Numbered from the stretch's first letter, positions 1 through 11,512 are shown. The stretch: 64,000 nucleotides of DNA from Closterium sp. Naga37s-1 (GCA_947471745.1 CANJKZ010000724.1:3453501-3517500), one strand, 5' to 3'. Notes: generated by a model not told the origin, from the sequence alone. Made by a program: numbers and translations.

Positions 1-2053
1 CGTGATGTTGTGCAGGTCGGCGTGGAAGCGAAGATGACGCCGACCGGGAGGCCGCAGGTGGTGCAGCTAACTCTGGTGAAGCCGACGAAGGAGGCACTTG
101 CAGAACAGGATTCGACACGGGAGCAGGCACCAGCGATGCCGACCACGGAGCAGTTAGCGACCAGGCAGTCGGCAGGGGAGCCGACCACATGGGAGAAGTC
201 GGCTAGGACGCCAACCGAGGTGCAGCAGGACGCCGAGGACAGTGACATCGGTGACGATGGAGGGAACGCCGAGGAGGTCCAGCCGGGACCACGGCGCACA
301 GGCCGACTTCGGAGGCCACCTGACTTCTTCGTCCCCGCTGCCTTCACCACGGTGTACGACGTGGACGTTGATCACCTGCTGTACGACAACGCCGAGGAGG
401 ATGAGGAGTTTCCGGAGCTCGACCCCGACATGCATGCCGACCCCGAGCACCATTGGGACATCTCGACGATGACGGTGAAGGAGGCGTTGGCGAGCTAGAA
501 GGGCCCGGCGGTGAAGGCCACCATGGAGGAGGAGATCCGCAGCCTCATCAACATGGGCACGTGGGAGCTGGTCGAACGCCCATCGAGTGTGAACATCATG
601 AAGAACCGGTGGGTGCTGACGACGAAGTACCACATTGATGACAACGTCGGGCGCGAGAAGGCGAGGTTGGTCGTGAAGGGCTTCACCCAGGTGTATGGCG
701 CCGACTACGATGAGACGTTGGCGCCGGTGGGCAGCTACGTCACGCTGAGGATCTTCCTCAGCATCGTTGCCGTCGTCAACCTCAACCTGATGCAGCTCGA
801 CATGAAGAACGCCTTCTTGCAGAGTAAGCTCGACTGGGTGCTGTACATGTCCCAGGCGGACTACTTCAACGACGGAACCGGTCAGGTGTGCAAGATGCTG
901 AAGAGCCTGTACGGGCTGAAGCAGTCGCTGCTGCTGTGGTACTTGGCACTCAATGATGTGCTGGTCGGTGCCAGGTGGAAGAAGAGCCAGGTCGACGAGG
1001 CTCTGTACTTCAAGGTCGGCGACGTGGGAGTGGCCTGCTGGGTGCTGGTCTACGTCGACGACTTGCTCGCCGCCAGCAGCAGCCTCGCGATGCTGAAGGA
1101 GCTGAAGGTGCTGCTTGAGGCCGCCTTCGAGCTGCGCGAGATCTCGCCGGTGCAGAAGTACCTCGGGCTGGAAATCGTGCGCGACAGGTCGGCGGGGAAG
1201 CTGTGGCTGCAACAGCAGGGCTACGTCGATAAGCTACGTAGGCGCTTAATCGACGAGGAGCAGACCGGGTGCACTCCGAAGACGCCGGTCTCGGTAGACG
1301 CCTACGCCGAGCTCACCTTCGGCGACGAGGAGACGCAGGAACGCTAGGAGGAGGAGTACTGGCAGAAGGTCGGCTTGCTGCAGTTCGCGGCGACGACGAC
1401 GAGACCGGACGTCGCCTTTGCCCGCAGCAAGCTGAGGAGCGGCCTCACGGTGAGAAGCGACCAGCACTGGCACGAGGTCGACCGCTGCCTCGCCTACCTT
1501 GCCAACACGCGTGACACCACCCAAGAGTTCGGCGGTGGACCAGAGTCGCTGGAGCTGGTCGGCTATGTGGACGCTGACGACGCCGGTGACAAGCAGTACA
1601 AGACGAGCACGGGAGGCTACGTATTTGTCTACGGAGGGGACGCGGTCTCCTGGTCAAGCCAGCGTATCAAATGAGCAACATTGTCGTCGACCGAGTCGGA
1701 GTACGCGGCGGCCACAGAAGCCGGCAAGGAGGGACGCCGCCTTCGCTTCCTCCTCGCAAAGTTCCGGCAGCTGGACGCCGGGAAGCCGACTGTCCTACGG
1801 GAAGTCGGCCATCACTGTTGCCGATGGCATGGGGTTGACAGGCAACCTCAAGCACATGGAGCGGCGACAGGCCTGGCTGCAGCACATGGTGAAGCGTGGG
1901 AAGTTCTCATTGCAGTACATCCCGACCGCTGAGCAGCCGGCTAACTTCTTGACAAAGGCGCTGCACTACCCGGCCTTCAATCGGTGCTCCGTCGCAATCG
2001 GCCAGGTGCGCTTGGCCAACGCGGGCGACGGCGACGACGACGTGCAGCAGTAG
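1..2053 (+). pseudogene. Element A: copia pol remnant (linker, RT, RNase H)
   Basis: 3' half of a Ty1/copia polyprotein; the 5' part lies outside the window. Residues before about base 500 are an acidic linker with a basic RRTGRLRRPP patch. Reverse transcriptase runs from about 511, with the LDMKNAFLQ and SLYGLKQS motifs and catalytic YVDD at 1051-1062. RNase H includes GYVDADDAGD near 1560 and SSTESEYAAA near 1684. One frame holds 10-1790, interrupted by TAG at 496, TAG at 1345 and TGA at 1672. A frameshift near 1790-1805 then moves the C-terminal FLTKAL region to frame 2, which ends with TAG at 2051-2053. It is non-functional as it stands. A related tail lies at 39843-40011 on the other strand. 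Confidence 0.9.
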
Positions 2054-2174
2054 GTGCCATGCCCTCTTGCATGGCTGGTGCGGTGACCGGCGTGCTGTGT
2101 GTTGTGTACACGCTGCTGAGCTTTTGTCCGAGCAGTGCTGCTGTGTGGGCTGGGGAGCCAAGCGTGAACGCGTC

Positions 2175-2181
2175 AGGGGAG
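2175..2181 (+). promoter_or_regulatory. Polypurine tract of element A
   Basis: AGGGGAG directly precedes the TGTCAAC start of the LTR, the expected position for plus-strand DNA priming. The second A copy has the complementary run next to its LTR at 39715-39721. Confidence 0.7.
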
Positions 2182-3104
2182 TGTCAACGGGAGTGTTGTG
2201 TGGCCCCGTCCTTGATTGGGCAGAGCCGACCTCGTGGGGGGTTGCAGCCGACCTGCAGCAGTGGGCATGGGGCCACTGCAAGGATGCCGAGCTGGAGGGC
2301 GCCGAGCAGGAGGACGCCGTCTTGGACACCTGGACGGCGTCCTGGGAAGCTGGACGCTGACCTGGGCGTCGGCATGACTACCCGGGAGCCTGGTTGGCGT
2401 CCTGAGCGTCTGGTCGGCGTCCTAGAAAGGTGGACGCCGCTCTGGAGGTCTGCACAGCGTCCTGGACGCCTGGACGCCGGACTGGGGATGACGGGCATGT
2501 GCGACCGGCTATGGGCTGAGCTGGCCGACCATGCGTGGTTGCTCGGTCGACTGGGATACCCGGGCGATGTGTGCGAAGGTCACCGTGGTGACTTCTGCGA
2601 GGCTGACCTCGGGGGTGGTATCCCGAGGTCGACGTGGCTGGTGGGCGCAGTCAGTGGCGTGGAGTCTGCCAGGCGTCTGCGCTGTGCTCGTGACAAGGTG
2701 TGGAGCGCCAACCAGCTGCACGCATCTGCGAAGTAGGTGCACCGTTTTCTTGCGGGTGCAACGCTGTGCAGCCGACTTACTGCAGCGTTGGCACACCATG
2801 GACTTGCAATGTTGGCGCACCGCTACTCTGCAACACTAGAGCGGTACGAGCGCTGCTGCGCTGGAGCGCGGTCGACCATGCTGCGCTGGAGGTCGACCAG
2901 CAGCCTAGCTAGTTCTGATGTAGTCTGTATTGCCAATGTTGTTGCTATCATTGTTGACAATCTTTGCTAGTGAAACTCTTGCAAAATCTCCCCGTAAATG
3001 TGCAAGAAGAGAACGCACAAGCAAGCGACTAGGGAACGCAGAGATCACACGAGCACCCATGCCTAGCCCGTAGTCTAGCTCCCATTGTAGCAGTTTTCTC
3101 CGCA
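2182..3104 (+). repeat. 3' LTR of element A
   Basis: About 923 bp, TGTCAAC to CTCCGCA. Both ends were set by comparison with the diverged inverted copy at 38818-39714, where homology stops at the same TG and CA. The 5' half is rich in GGACGCC and its complement GGCGTCC (about 2310-2480). The middle has a short GTTGGC-ACC-type repeat (about 2785-2825). No coding function is supported for the open frames crossing it. Confidence 0.75.
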
Positions 3105-3775
3105 CCAAGAAGATAGGCCGCCGCGGTAGCGACTGCGACGCACCCCAAGACCCAGCACCTCCAGCACAAACACCAGGACCGCCAGCCCTAGGAACACATC
3201 TAGCGCTAGTACCAGCATCTCCAGTGCCAGTACCTCCAGTACCAGTACCTCCAAGTCCACCAACAAGAAGACTCCTAGCACTCCCAAAATCAGCACCCCT
3301 AGAAACAGCACCCTCAGAAACAGCACCCCCAGAATCAACACCCCCAGAGCCACGGCCCTCAACAACATCTGGGCCCCCAATGTCTACAGCGACAGGCTAC
3401 AGATTAGGCGAAGACGTCCAAGGCGGAAAACCCTGAGGTGTCTTCAATCGCGGCGAGCGGCGACAGGTCGCTGTGTTGGCAGCAGTAGGGCCACCCCCCT
3501 CAGTCGAGCCAGAGGAGTCAGAGTGGACTACAAGGCACGAAAGAACAGGGGAGGGGTGCGCATGGACTAGTCTAGACGTGGGGTCGGCCAGCGTGACAGG
3601 GACCGAGAGCAACGCCTCCACAGGAACCACACCGGTGCTAATAGGCGTACAAGCAGCGACACACAAACACTCTAACTGCTGCTGCCCGCCCCCGCCACTC
3701 TCGCCAGCTCCACTACAAACACCCTCGTCAGCTACAGTGGCGAGGTCTGATAGCGCAGGGAAGGTAAGATGCAGC
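3105..3775 (-). pseudogene. Family C post-integrase linker region
   Basis: On the minus strand this is a low-complexity Gly/Glu/Pro/Val-rich linker made of degenerate 15-bp units, matching the repeat at 35350-35560 in the plus-strand copy. It connects integrase to RT in this family. The frame is broken and no catalytic domain is present. Confidence 0.65.
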
Positions 3776-4672
3776 TCAAGACAGCCAAGGATGGCAGGAG
3801 GGGGGGGGGAGGGTAGCGCCTAACCACAGCGAGGTCTCCGGAGCAGAGACACGGGGCCAGAGGTTGAGCTGATGCGCAGTGTACTGTACTGCAAACGGCC
3901 ACAGAAAATGGGGAGCAGCCGCATGGATCATGGAGGTACGAGCGACCTCCATGACTAAGCCAATGCGGCGCTCAGCAATCCCATTCTGCTGTGGAGAGGC
4001 CGGAAGAGTGAACGTCTGGCGGATGCCGTGCTCCGCACAGTAGGCTGCCAAGAGGTCGGAGGAAAACTCACCACCCCTGTCAGAGTGCGGACGCAGGACT
4101 GGAAAGTCCGACTGGAACCGGTCGCGGAGCTGGAGACGAGCAGCGCGGATCCAAGGGATCAAAACATCAAGGACCTCACCCTTGCTGCGCAAGGGGAAGA
4201 CCGTGGTGTAGCGCGTGTAGTCGTCGACAACCAGCAGGAAGTACCGCTCGTGGCCCTGTCCACGGACGCGGGCTGGGCCCCACACGTCCAGGTGAAGAGT
4301 CTGCAAAGGAGCCTCTGTGGGAGGGAACGAGGAGGAGTGAGGAGTGGCGCGCTGCCGCCCCTCAACACAGGGAAGACAGGGAGGAGCAGGCAAGGGTGGG
4401 AGCGGAGGGAGAACCCTGGGAAGACCAGAGACAAGGTACCGGGAGTGCATGCCACGAAGGCGCTGCACTGAAGGGTGACCAAGGCGGTGGTGCCAGAGGA
4501 CGGTCTGGTGCGACAGGGTGCGACACGAGCAGGGGGCTGACAGCTGACCTGACACAGACGCAGACGCAGCTACCTGAGGGGACTCAGTGGTCAGTGTGTA
4601 CAGGTCCGACCCCGGCTGCTGAGTAAAGGTAGCCAGGTGGCGACCCGTCCGAGCACACGTACAGTGGGTCAC
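3776..4672 (-). pseudogene. Family C integrase
   Basis: 298-codon frame. It carries the HHCC zinc domain (WHHRLGHPSVQRL, later CLPCVEGRQ) and the DDE core: Asp in LHLDVWGP, Asp in HSDRGGEFSS and Glu in NGIAERRIG. The integrase inserts the cDNA into the host genome. It is in the same frame as the upstream Gag-protease segment but separated from it by an in-frame TAA at 4679-4681. Its C-terminus shifts frame soon after APETS relative to the copy at 34832. Integrase residues are intact, but the element is not. Confidence 0.85.
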
Positions 4673-4678
4673 ACGCTC

Positions 4679-5868
4679 TTAGGCAGGGGTGAACTGGTGA
4701 ACACCCCCGTCCTGGAGAGCAGAGCCCGCCACCAAGTTCGTAGAGAACGAGGGGAGGTAAAGACCCGACAGGGTGCCAGCCGAAACCGCAGGACAAGGGA
4801 GGACAGTGGAGGAGGTCGCAAGGATCGGGCCCCCAGAGGGGTCAGCGAGGGAGACAGCAACAGGCCGAGCTAGCTGCTCAAGGACAGTGCGGTAACGAAA
4901 GAAGCAGCGGGAAGCACCCGAGTCCAGTGTGAAGGTGTGCAGTGCCTCAGTAGACGCAGTACCACCTGGAGCAGCAGACTCACTAGCACCTAGAGCAGCA
5001 GCCTCACCAGGACCTAGGGCAGCAGACGTACTAGCACCTAGAGCGGCAGTCTCACTGGTCCCAAGACCCGGGTCGGGCGGTACACTCAGGTAGCAGTCAC
5101 CCTCAACACTAATAGTCAATGCATACATAGCAGCAAGGATAGCATCATAGTCAAGAGCAAAGATATCAATTCCCTTCTTAAGCAGATCAGCCCAGCGGGG
5201 CAGCTCAGAGGCGTCAGGGAACTGCTCGCGCCAGGCGTCGTCGAGGCGAAAGAAACAGCGCTGCGCCGTGTGAAACCTCCCACAAGTCTGGCCAGTGCGG
5301 TCACCTGTGCGGATGACGTACGCGCAGGTACCTCCACCCCCAGACCCCCCACGCTGAGAGTACCACTCACGGAGCTGCTGGGACGACGGGGTCTCGCTGG
5401 GACGCTGCTGCTGCTGCCTCTGGCCACCTCCGATCCCCCCGCGCTGCACCGCTCCACCGCGCCCGCCACCGGCTCCACTGCCGCCACCACTGCCACCACC
5501 ACCCCCGCCACCCCCGCCAGCGCCGTCGCCACCACCCCCGGCTCCGCCACTGACCCCCCCACCACCAGCACCACTCCCACCACCGCCACCACCCCCGCTG
5601 CCTCCACCCCCTCCACCACCGCCGCCCCCGCCGCCACTTCCGCCACCCTTGCCCCCTTTGCCCCTGCCGCCCTTGCGCCTCCCACTAGGAGCAGACGCAG
5701 CCCCGACCCCCTCAGCACCGAGGTAGTCGACAGCAGCAGCAGATACAATGGAGGGGAGGAGGGGGACGGGGGAGCACCCCTCAAAGAAGGGGGCGCGAGG
5801 GTCGCCACGAGAGGCACCTACAGCTACAATGCTCTTCTCAGCTGCAAGGAGTTCCTTCTCGAGCAGGT
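4679..5868 (-). pseudogene. Family C Gag C-terminus and protease
   Basis: Minus-strand frame entering from the LTR of element E. It has a basic/Gly segment with a long oligoglycine tract (about 5450-5690), a Cys/His-containing patch (TCGRFHTAQRCFF), then an aspartic protease with TLDSGASRCFF near 4910. The 5' end of Gag is missing and replaced by the E LTR. Gag forms the particle; the protease cleaves the polyprotein. The frame ends at the TAA at 4679, just upstream of integrase. Confidence 0.8.
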
Positions 5869-6687
5869 TGTTATAGTCACAATAGGCTTGAATGTGCCTA
5901 AAACGAAAGATAGAGAGCACAGACGGATTTCTGCACAGCGGCTTTAAACGTTGATAGCGTTCTGCTCACAGCTGCAAATAACTTGATTCAAATTGGATCT
6001 GGAGCGACTTCATGTCGTCTACAATTAGCAATTTAGATTGCACGATTTGATAAAGAATTGACGACACAGCGTCGGTTTGAACGAACGGTACTATGGCAGC
6101 CACTATAGTCTTAGAACACAAGATAGGAAGAGTTACGAGTTGGGAATGACTCCCAGCTCCTACAAACCCCAAGAGCCGAGGTACAGTGATGTGGAACAGT
6201 GCCACACTGTCCCCAACCACGAAGGGTCTCGAAACTACCCTTCACTAGGGCCTACACCAAGTGAAATGTTACACTACACAAAGTAATGTAACTATCTTCA
6301 ATATCTTGAGGTGTACCCTTTTGGCAAGCTTCGAAATCACTTGAGGCTTGACACCAAGGCTCGGGCTCTTCATCACAAACTCATCCTTGAGTTCTTGATG
6401 GGTCTGCTGCACACACCTGCGACACGCCGAACGTTCGACACAGGACAAAATAGAAACCGCGCACGACAAAATAGAAACCGCGCGCGAGACACAAACGACT
6501 GCGTAACACGCGTCTAGCGATAACTCGCTATTGACTCGACACACACACTCGACATCATGACTCAACATTCACACACAATTATAAGCATGAAATATATATT
6601 ATCCCATGCCCTCATACCATTCCATACACACACACATTCACGCACACGGACAACAAGCCGAGTGCAAACCGTAGGGTTGCACCAACA
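5869..6687 (-). repeat. Element E 3' LTR
   Basis: 819 bp, bounded by TG and CA. It contains a perfect-but-one 21-bp tandem duplication at 6444-6485 (unit GACAAAATAGAAACCGCGC plus two bases), also present in the partner LTR at 12102-12143. It lies downstream of the polyprotein stop in the sense direction. Confidence 0.93.
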
Positions 6688-6698
6688 AACTCCCCCTC
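6688..6698 (-). promoter_or_regulatory. Polypurine tract of element E
   Basis: The sense strand reads GAGGGGGAGTT immediately before the 3' LTR, the normal plus-strand primer position. Confidence 0.8.
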
Positions 6699-6728
6699 GG
6701 ATTGTTGGCCTTAGGATATGTTGCTCTC

Positions 6729-9700
6729 TCAGTTCAGAGCCATCCCAGCCAGCTTGCAACACTTCCAATGCTGCTGCTCCACCAGCCTCTTGGTCATCAT
6801 GTCAGCCGGCTGCCCCGTGGTCTTCACGTAGCGCAACTCAACTTCACCCGCGGTTACCATGCTCCTCGTCCAATGCCACTTCACCCTCATGTGCTTCGTG
6901 AGTCCATGCAACACAGGGTTCTTAGCAAGAGCAATGGCACCCTGGCTGTCACAGTACAGTGGGGTAGGTCCTTGCTGCTCCTCCCCCAATTCAGCCAACA
7001 AACGCCGCTGCCACACAATCTCCCGTACGGCACGGAAGAGTGCCATGTACTCGGACTCCACCGAGCTCAAAGCTTGGTCAACCTGCTTCTTGCTCTCCCA
7101 AGCAGTTGGGCCTCCACCAACACAGCATATGAAGCCTCCCACACTTGTCATGTCCTCTGGTTCTGATGCATATGAAGCATCCGAGTAGGCGGTGAGGAAC
7201 AAACGCCCGGGTTCAACACCATCCGCGCCCTTTTGGCGCCTTTGTGCCGCCGCCGAGTATTGCAGCCCAACGGTCGGTGTTTGGCCAAGATACTTGGCCA
7301 CCCTCATTCCAGCTGCTACCTGCTCCTCATTAGGGCATTGCACAACCCTAGCCAGCTCCCCGGTAGCAAACGCGACGTCCGGTCGGGTGTTTACCGCCGC
7401 ATACATGAGGCTGCCCACCAACGAGTGAAATCGGCGCCTCTCCTCTTTTCCAACGCTCTTCTCCTCTGGCCCCTTCACACACTTGAACCCAGAGGGAAAG
7501 GGAGTAGCCACATGACCTTCACTCTGGCCGAAGTTGGCAGCCAACGCCTCCAGGTACTTCCGTTGGTGCACTCGCATGCTCCGCTTCTCCACGTCTCGTT
7601 CGATGTGGAGCCCAAGGTAGAAGCTCACGTCACCAAGGGCCTTGCACTTGAACTTGTCTTGAAGCTTCAGCATCACCTCCTTCACAAGGTCAGAAGAGGG
7701 TGAGAAAATGAGGATGTCATCCACATAAACCACCATGAAACTCCTCTGCTCCCCCTCGCCAAGCATGAACAAGGAGTCATCGGCCGTTGAGGGAGTGAAG
7801 CCGATCCCCTCCAACACTTCGCGCAGCTTCATGTACCATTGCCTAGGGGCCTGCTTCAGCCCATAGAGGGCCTTCTTCAGCTTCCACACTCTGCCACTAC
7901 CATCATCAAACCCCTCTGGCTGCGCCATAAAAATCTCCTCCTCAAGGATGCCGTTAAGGAATGCCGTTACGATGTCCATTTGCTTTACTACCCATCCTTT
8001 GTTGGCGGCTCCCGCGAATAGGGTTCGCAGCGTCGTCGGCTTCACCACAGGGGCAAACAGCTCCTTGAAGTCCACCTTCTCCTTCTGCTGGTACCCCTTG
8101 GCTACAAGCCTAGACTTGTAGCGCTCGATCTTGCCGTCGGCATCCGACTTGATTTTGAAGAGCCACTTGGACGTTATCGCCGTACGCCCCTCCGGTAGCT
8201 CCACCAATTCAAACGTGTCATTCTCCTCGATGCTCTTCAGCTCACTCTCCATGGCCTTCTTCCACTCCTCAGCATCACTACTCTCCAAAGCCTCCTTGAG
8301 AGTTGCTGGTTCTCCCGGCATCTCCACCGGAGAGAAGAACGCGAAGGCACACTCCTCGTAGTCACTCTCCTCGTCGTCTCCGACCATCATTGCCGCTCCG
8401 GCCAGGGCTGTCTTGCCCTGCTTTCCCGGCGCATCATAGGTCAGCCTATTAGGGGGTTGAACTCTCCTCTTCCCCCTTCCTTCCTCCTCAGCTGCAGGGA
8501 CTTGAAGGCCTTGGCGTTGCTGCGGTATGGCTCGAATCCGTGGAGCACTCGTAGTACGGGAAGGGAGTGACGGTGCACGCTCGCTCACTTGCTGCACCTC
8601 CTCCTCTTCTTCCTCTGCATCATTGGCCTCCTCTCCCCCATTCACAAGGGAGGATTGCCTTGTGGTTGTGCTGCCGCTGCTCAGCTCCAAAGGCAGCTCC
8701 ACATGCTCCAAACCGGAACTCTTCACCTCCCCAAACCGCACGCCTATCTTCGCCTCATTCTCCGCCTTCCAATCCTTGTACATGAAGTTCTCCATGAACT
8801 TGCAGTCCCTGCTCACCAAGAACTTCTTGGTGAATGGGTCCCAAAGAAGCCATCCCTTGCTGTTTTGAGCCATGCCCAAGTGCACGGCCCACACCGCCTT
8901 GGCACCAAGCTTGTTGTGCCGAAGATGCTTAGGCACGAGCGCCATGCACATGCACCCGAACACCCGAAGCATATCCACCTTTGGCTTCCTTCCTAGCCAC
9001 TCCACATAGGGCACCCATTTGTCTGCTCCCACATGAGTCAAGGCTCTGTTCTTGGCCACACACGCGCTCCGCACCGCATCAGGCCAGAAATAGTCGGGTA
9101 GCCCGGCTTCAATGAGCAACCCGCGTGCCGCCTCCGTGATTGTGCGGTTCGCTCGCTCGGCGATGCCGTTCATTGCAGGGGAGTATGGCATGGTGAGGGA
9201 GTGCCGAATACCATTCTTCTTCAGCCACAACCCAAACTCCTTGCTCAGGAACTCTCCCCCTCGATCGGTGCGGATTGACTTGACTAGACGGTCTTGTTGC
9301 CGCTCCACCATCGGGAACCAATCCGTCTTCAACGTTTCAGCCACGTCGCTCTTCTTGGCCAGCACGTACACCCAAGTCATGCGGGTGTAGACGTCGACAA
9401 TGGTGAGAAAATACTCAGCTCCAGCAGCTCCAAGCGGGCCCACCACGTCCATCACCACCTCATCAAGCGGTGCCTTTGCCGTTGCCTCCGAACTAGGGAA
9501 CGGAAACCGGGTGAACTTGGCTTGAATGCACGTCGGGCAGCCAAGCACCTCATCGGGCTCCCCCTTCACACGTATGCCAGCAACCATCTCATTCTTCACT
9601 AGCTTCTGCAAGATGGGCAGGGCCACATGCCCCATGCGCCGATGCAAGGTGAGCCAATCACACTCCCCCGTACCCGAAGTTGGATTGGAGAATGCCGCGC

Positions 9701-11492
9701 TCGCAATAGCGCCCCACATACTCTCTCCGTAGTCCTCCTCCGCTGCTGCCTCGGGGTTCTCCTCACCCTTTTGCTGCTCCTTGGTTGCTGCACCACTCTC
9801 CTTAGGTTCACTGAACTTGCTGGTCCCTCCAGGTTTGCTCTTCTTGAGCTCATTCTCCTTAGCGCGACCGTTCGCGCCATCGTCGCTACCGACCGCTCCA
9901 TCCTTGGTGCTGATGCTTGCTGCCACTTGCCTCTCCTTAGGCATAGGGACCACTGGGATCTGCCACATCTCGTTGTAGACATCCCTGTCCTCATGAAGGT
10001 CCCAAAGAATTCGATCGCCAAGCCTTGCGGTGTAGGTCTTGGCTCCCTTCGAGTTCGTGTCCATGCCGGCCTTTGCCAACCGCCGCACGGAAATCAGGTT
10101 TGCAGCAAGGCTGGGCACCCAAAGCACGTTCTTGAGGCCCACCATCTTCCCATCAGCACCCTTGAACATGGCCTTGCCCATGCCTTTCACCTCTGCTCGC
10201 TGCCCCAAAGCCGATGTGACATGCTTCACCGGTGACGGCTCGAGTTCGGTGAGCAAGTCCGGGCGAGGTGTCATGCTATAGGTAGCGCCACTATCAATCA
10301 CCCAATAGTCCAGGGGGTGTAGGGTCACCTTCCCCACAGCTGCTGGCTCCTCAAAGCCTTCATCCTTCTCTGGACCAGCCGGTACTTGCGTCGACACGAA
10401 GTAGAATAGACCCGGGTATCGATCGTCGCTCGGGTCCTTGTCGTTGTCTCCGCTCTTCATGTTTGCAGCTCCGCCACCGCGACCGCCACGGCCTCCACGG
10501 CCTCGTCCTCTCCCTCCTCCTGTTCCTCTACCATCTTGGCCTTGAGCAGGGGTCCAACCATCAGGGAGTTTGTAGCAGTCGCGCCACATGTGTCCGCTCT
10601 TGTGGCAATAGTGACACTCGCCGTCGAATCGGCCGCGACCGCGTCCGTAGCTCTTGTCGTCGCTGCCGTAACCGCCACTCCTGCGGCCTCCGCCGAAGTT
10701 GCTGCCACCAAACCTTCCTCCCCCTCGTCCTCTGCCTCTTCCTCGACCATATCCACGGCCGATGCTCGCTGCCCCAGCGCCATCCGCACTCGCCAACTCA
10801 CGGCGGCGGAAATCCTCTTGAAGGATAGCTCGCTTCACGTCTTCAAGCGAGAGGCGGGGCAAGTCGCGATTAAGGTTGATGATGAGCGATGACCATGACT
10901 CTGGGAGTAAGGCCAGCAACTTGGTCTTCTTTTGGAGCTCACTGTAGTTCAAATCAGCTCCCTCAAGCCGCGTCAACAAGTCGAAGAATTTCTGCACCCC
11001 TTCTTCAACCGCTTCGTCTTCTTCAATTCGTAGTGCCGCCATTTGCCGTTCCAACACCACCGCTACCGCCGCTGTTGCAGGAGCATGTACACCCTTGAGA
11101 TCAGCCCATGCCTTTGGTCCTTTCTCTGGTTCACGCTGGAATGGCTTGATGTGACGGATCTGACTGCTCCCCAACGCTTGCCCAAGTAAGAGATAGCCTT
11201 GTGCGCTCTTCCGCACCCACGGGCTCTTCTCCGGGTCGTTCTCGGGGCGCTTCTCCGTTCCTTCCATCACCTCCAGCAGGTCATAGTGGTCAAAGATGTT
11301 CTCCATCTTGAAGGACCATTCAGCAAAGTTGTCACCGTTGAACTTGTCAAGCCCAAACACCCTAGGCTCATCCCTAGGTGGGCCAAGACTTGGTTGCATG
11401 GGCGCCATGGCTGAATCACGGGGTTGGCCTTGAGCTTGAGCTTCTCCACTGCCACCATCACCTCTGCCACCCCTTTCCTCAGGTCCAGACAT
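6729..11492 (-). CDS. Element E Gag-Pol polyprotein (copia type), intact
   Basis: About 1587 aa with no internal stop, ending in TGA. I start it at the ATG at 11492; the frame extends 11 codons further only through a GTG inside the primer-binding site. Domains: Gag, then a Gly/Arg-rich stretch; CCHC zinc knuckle (CHYCHKSGHMWRDC) at residues ~293-306; aspartic protease DSG at ~400; integrase HHCC starting at HRRMGH (~617), core with TDRGGEF and NGIAERANR; RT with AFLNGILEEE, LYGLKQAPRQWY and YVDD at ~1256; RNase H from SDASYAS (~1438) with SSVESEYMAL. Length and order match complete copia polyproteins. All catalytic motifs I can recognise are present, so the element may be autonomous. It is the only complete, unbroken retroelement in the window. 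Confidence 0.95.
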   Translation of the reverse strand: MSGPEERGGRGDGGSGEAQAQGQPRDSAMAPMQPSLGPPRDEPRVFGLDKFNGDNFAEWSFKMENIFDHYDLLEVMEGTEKRPENDPEKSPWVRKSAQGYLLLGQALGSSQIRHIKPFQREPEKGPKAWADLKGVHAPATAAVAVVLERQMAALRIEEDEAVEEGVQKFFDLLTRLEGADLNYSELQKKTKLLALLPESWSSLIINLNRDLPRLSLEDVKRAILQEDFRRRELASADGAGAASIGRGYGRGRGRGRGGGRFGGSNFGGGRRSGGYGSDDKSYGRGRGRFDGECHYCHKSGHMWRDCYKLPDGWTPAQGQDGRGTGGGRGRGRGGRGGRGGGAANMKSGDNDKDPSDDRYPGLFYFVSTQVPAGPEKDEGFEEPAAVGKVTLHPLDYWVIDSGATYSMTPRPDLLTELEPSPVKHVTSALGQRAEVKGMGKAMFKGADGKMVGLKNVLWVPSLAANLISVRRLAKAGMDTNSKGAKTYTARLGDRILWDLHEDRDVYNEMWQIPVVPMPKERQVAASISTKDGAVGSDDGANGRAKENELKKSKPGGTSKFSEPKESGAATKEQQKGEENPEAAAEEDYGESMWGAIASAAFSNPTSGTGECDWLTLHRRMGHVALPILQKLVKNEMVAGIRVKGEPDEVLGCPTCIQAKFTRFPFPSSEATAKAPLDEVVMDVVGPLGAAGAEYFLTIVDVYTRMTWVYVLAKKSDVAETLKTDWFPMVERQQDRLVKSIRTDRGGEFLSKEFGLWLKKNGIRHSLTMPYSPAMNGIAERANRTITEAARGLLIEAGLPDYFWPDAVRSACVAKNRALTHVGADKWVPYVEWLGRKPKVDMLRVFGCMCMALVPKHLRHNKLGAKAVWAVHLGMAQNSKGWLLWDPFTKKFLVSRDCKFMENFMYKDWKAENEAKIGVRFGEVKSSGLEHVELPLELSSGSTTTRQSSLVNGGEEANDAEEEEEEVQQVSERAPSLPSRTTSAPRIRAIPQQRQGLQVPAAEEEGRGKRRVQPPNRLTYDAPGKQGKTALAGAAMMVGDDEESDYEECAFAFFSPVEMPGEPATLKEALESSDAEEWKKAMESELKSIEENDTFELVELPEGRTAITSKWLFKIKSDADGKIERYKSRLVAKGYQQKEKVDFKELFAPVVKPTTLRTLFAGAANKGWVVKQMDIVTAFLNGILEEEIFMAQPEGFDDGSGRVWKLKKALYGLKQAPRQWYMKLREVLEGIGFTPSTADDSLFMLGEGEQRSFMVVYVDDILIFSPSSDLVKEVMLKLQDKFKCKALGDVSFYLGLHIERDVEKRSMRVHQRKYLEALAANFGQSEGHVATPFPSGFKCVKGPEEKSVGKEERRRFHSLVGSLMYAAVNTRPDVAFATGELARVVQCPNEEQVAAGMRVAKYLGQTPTVGLQYSAAAQRRQKGADGVEPGRLFLTAYSDASYASEPEDMTSVGGFICCVGGGPTAWESKKQVDQALSSVESEYMALFRAVREIVWQRRLLAELGEEQQGPTPLYCDSQGAIALAKNPVLHGLTKHMRVKWHWTRSMVTAGEVELRYVKTTGQPADMMTKRLVEQQHWKCCKLAGMALN

Positions 11493-11512
11493 TGTCGAAA
11501 CTGCTCCAAGGG

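Larger units (their letters stand above)
3105..5868 (-). mobile_element. Family C copia element, internal fragment
   Basis: Gag C-terminus, protease, integrase and the post-integrase linker of the family whose 3' half lies at 34813-38543. The left edge is the end of the element A LTR and the right edge is the start of the element E LTR; RT and LTRs are absent. Element A may have inserted into this element, with the rest of C lying left of the window. That is inference, since the left side cannot be seen. Confidence 0.8.

Noticed and set aside
3105..3700. Proline/threonine-rich frame on the plus strand as a cell-wall-type protein
   Set aside because: It is the reverse complement of the family C Gly/Glu linker repeats that lie between integrase and RT.
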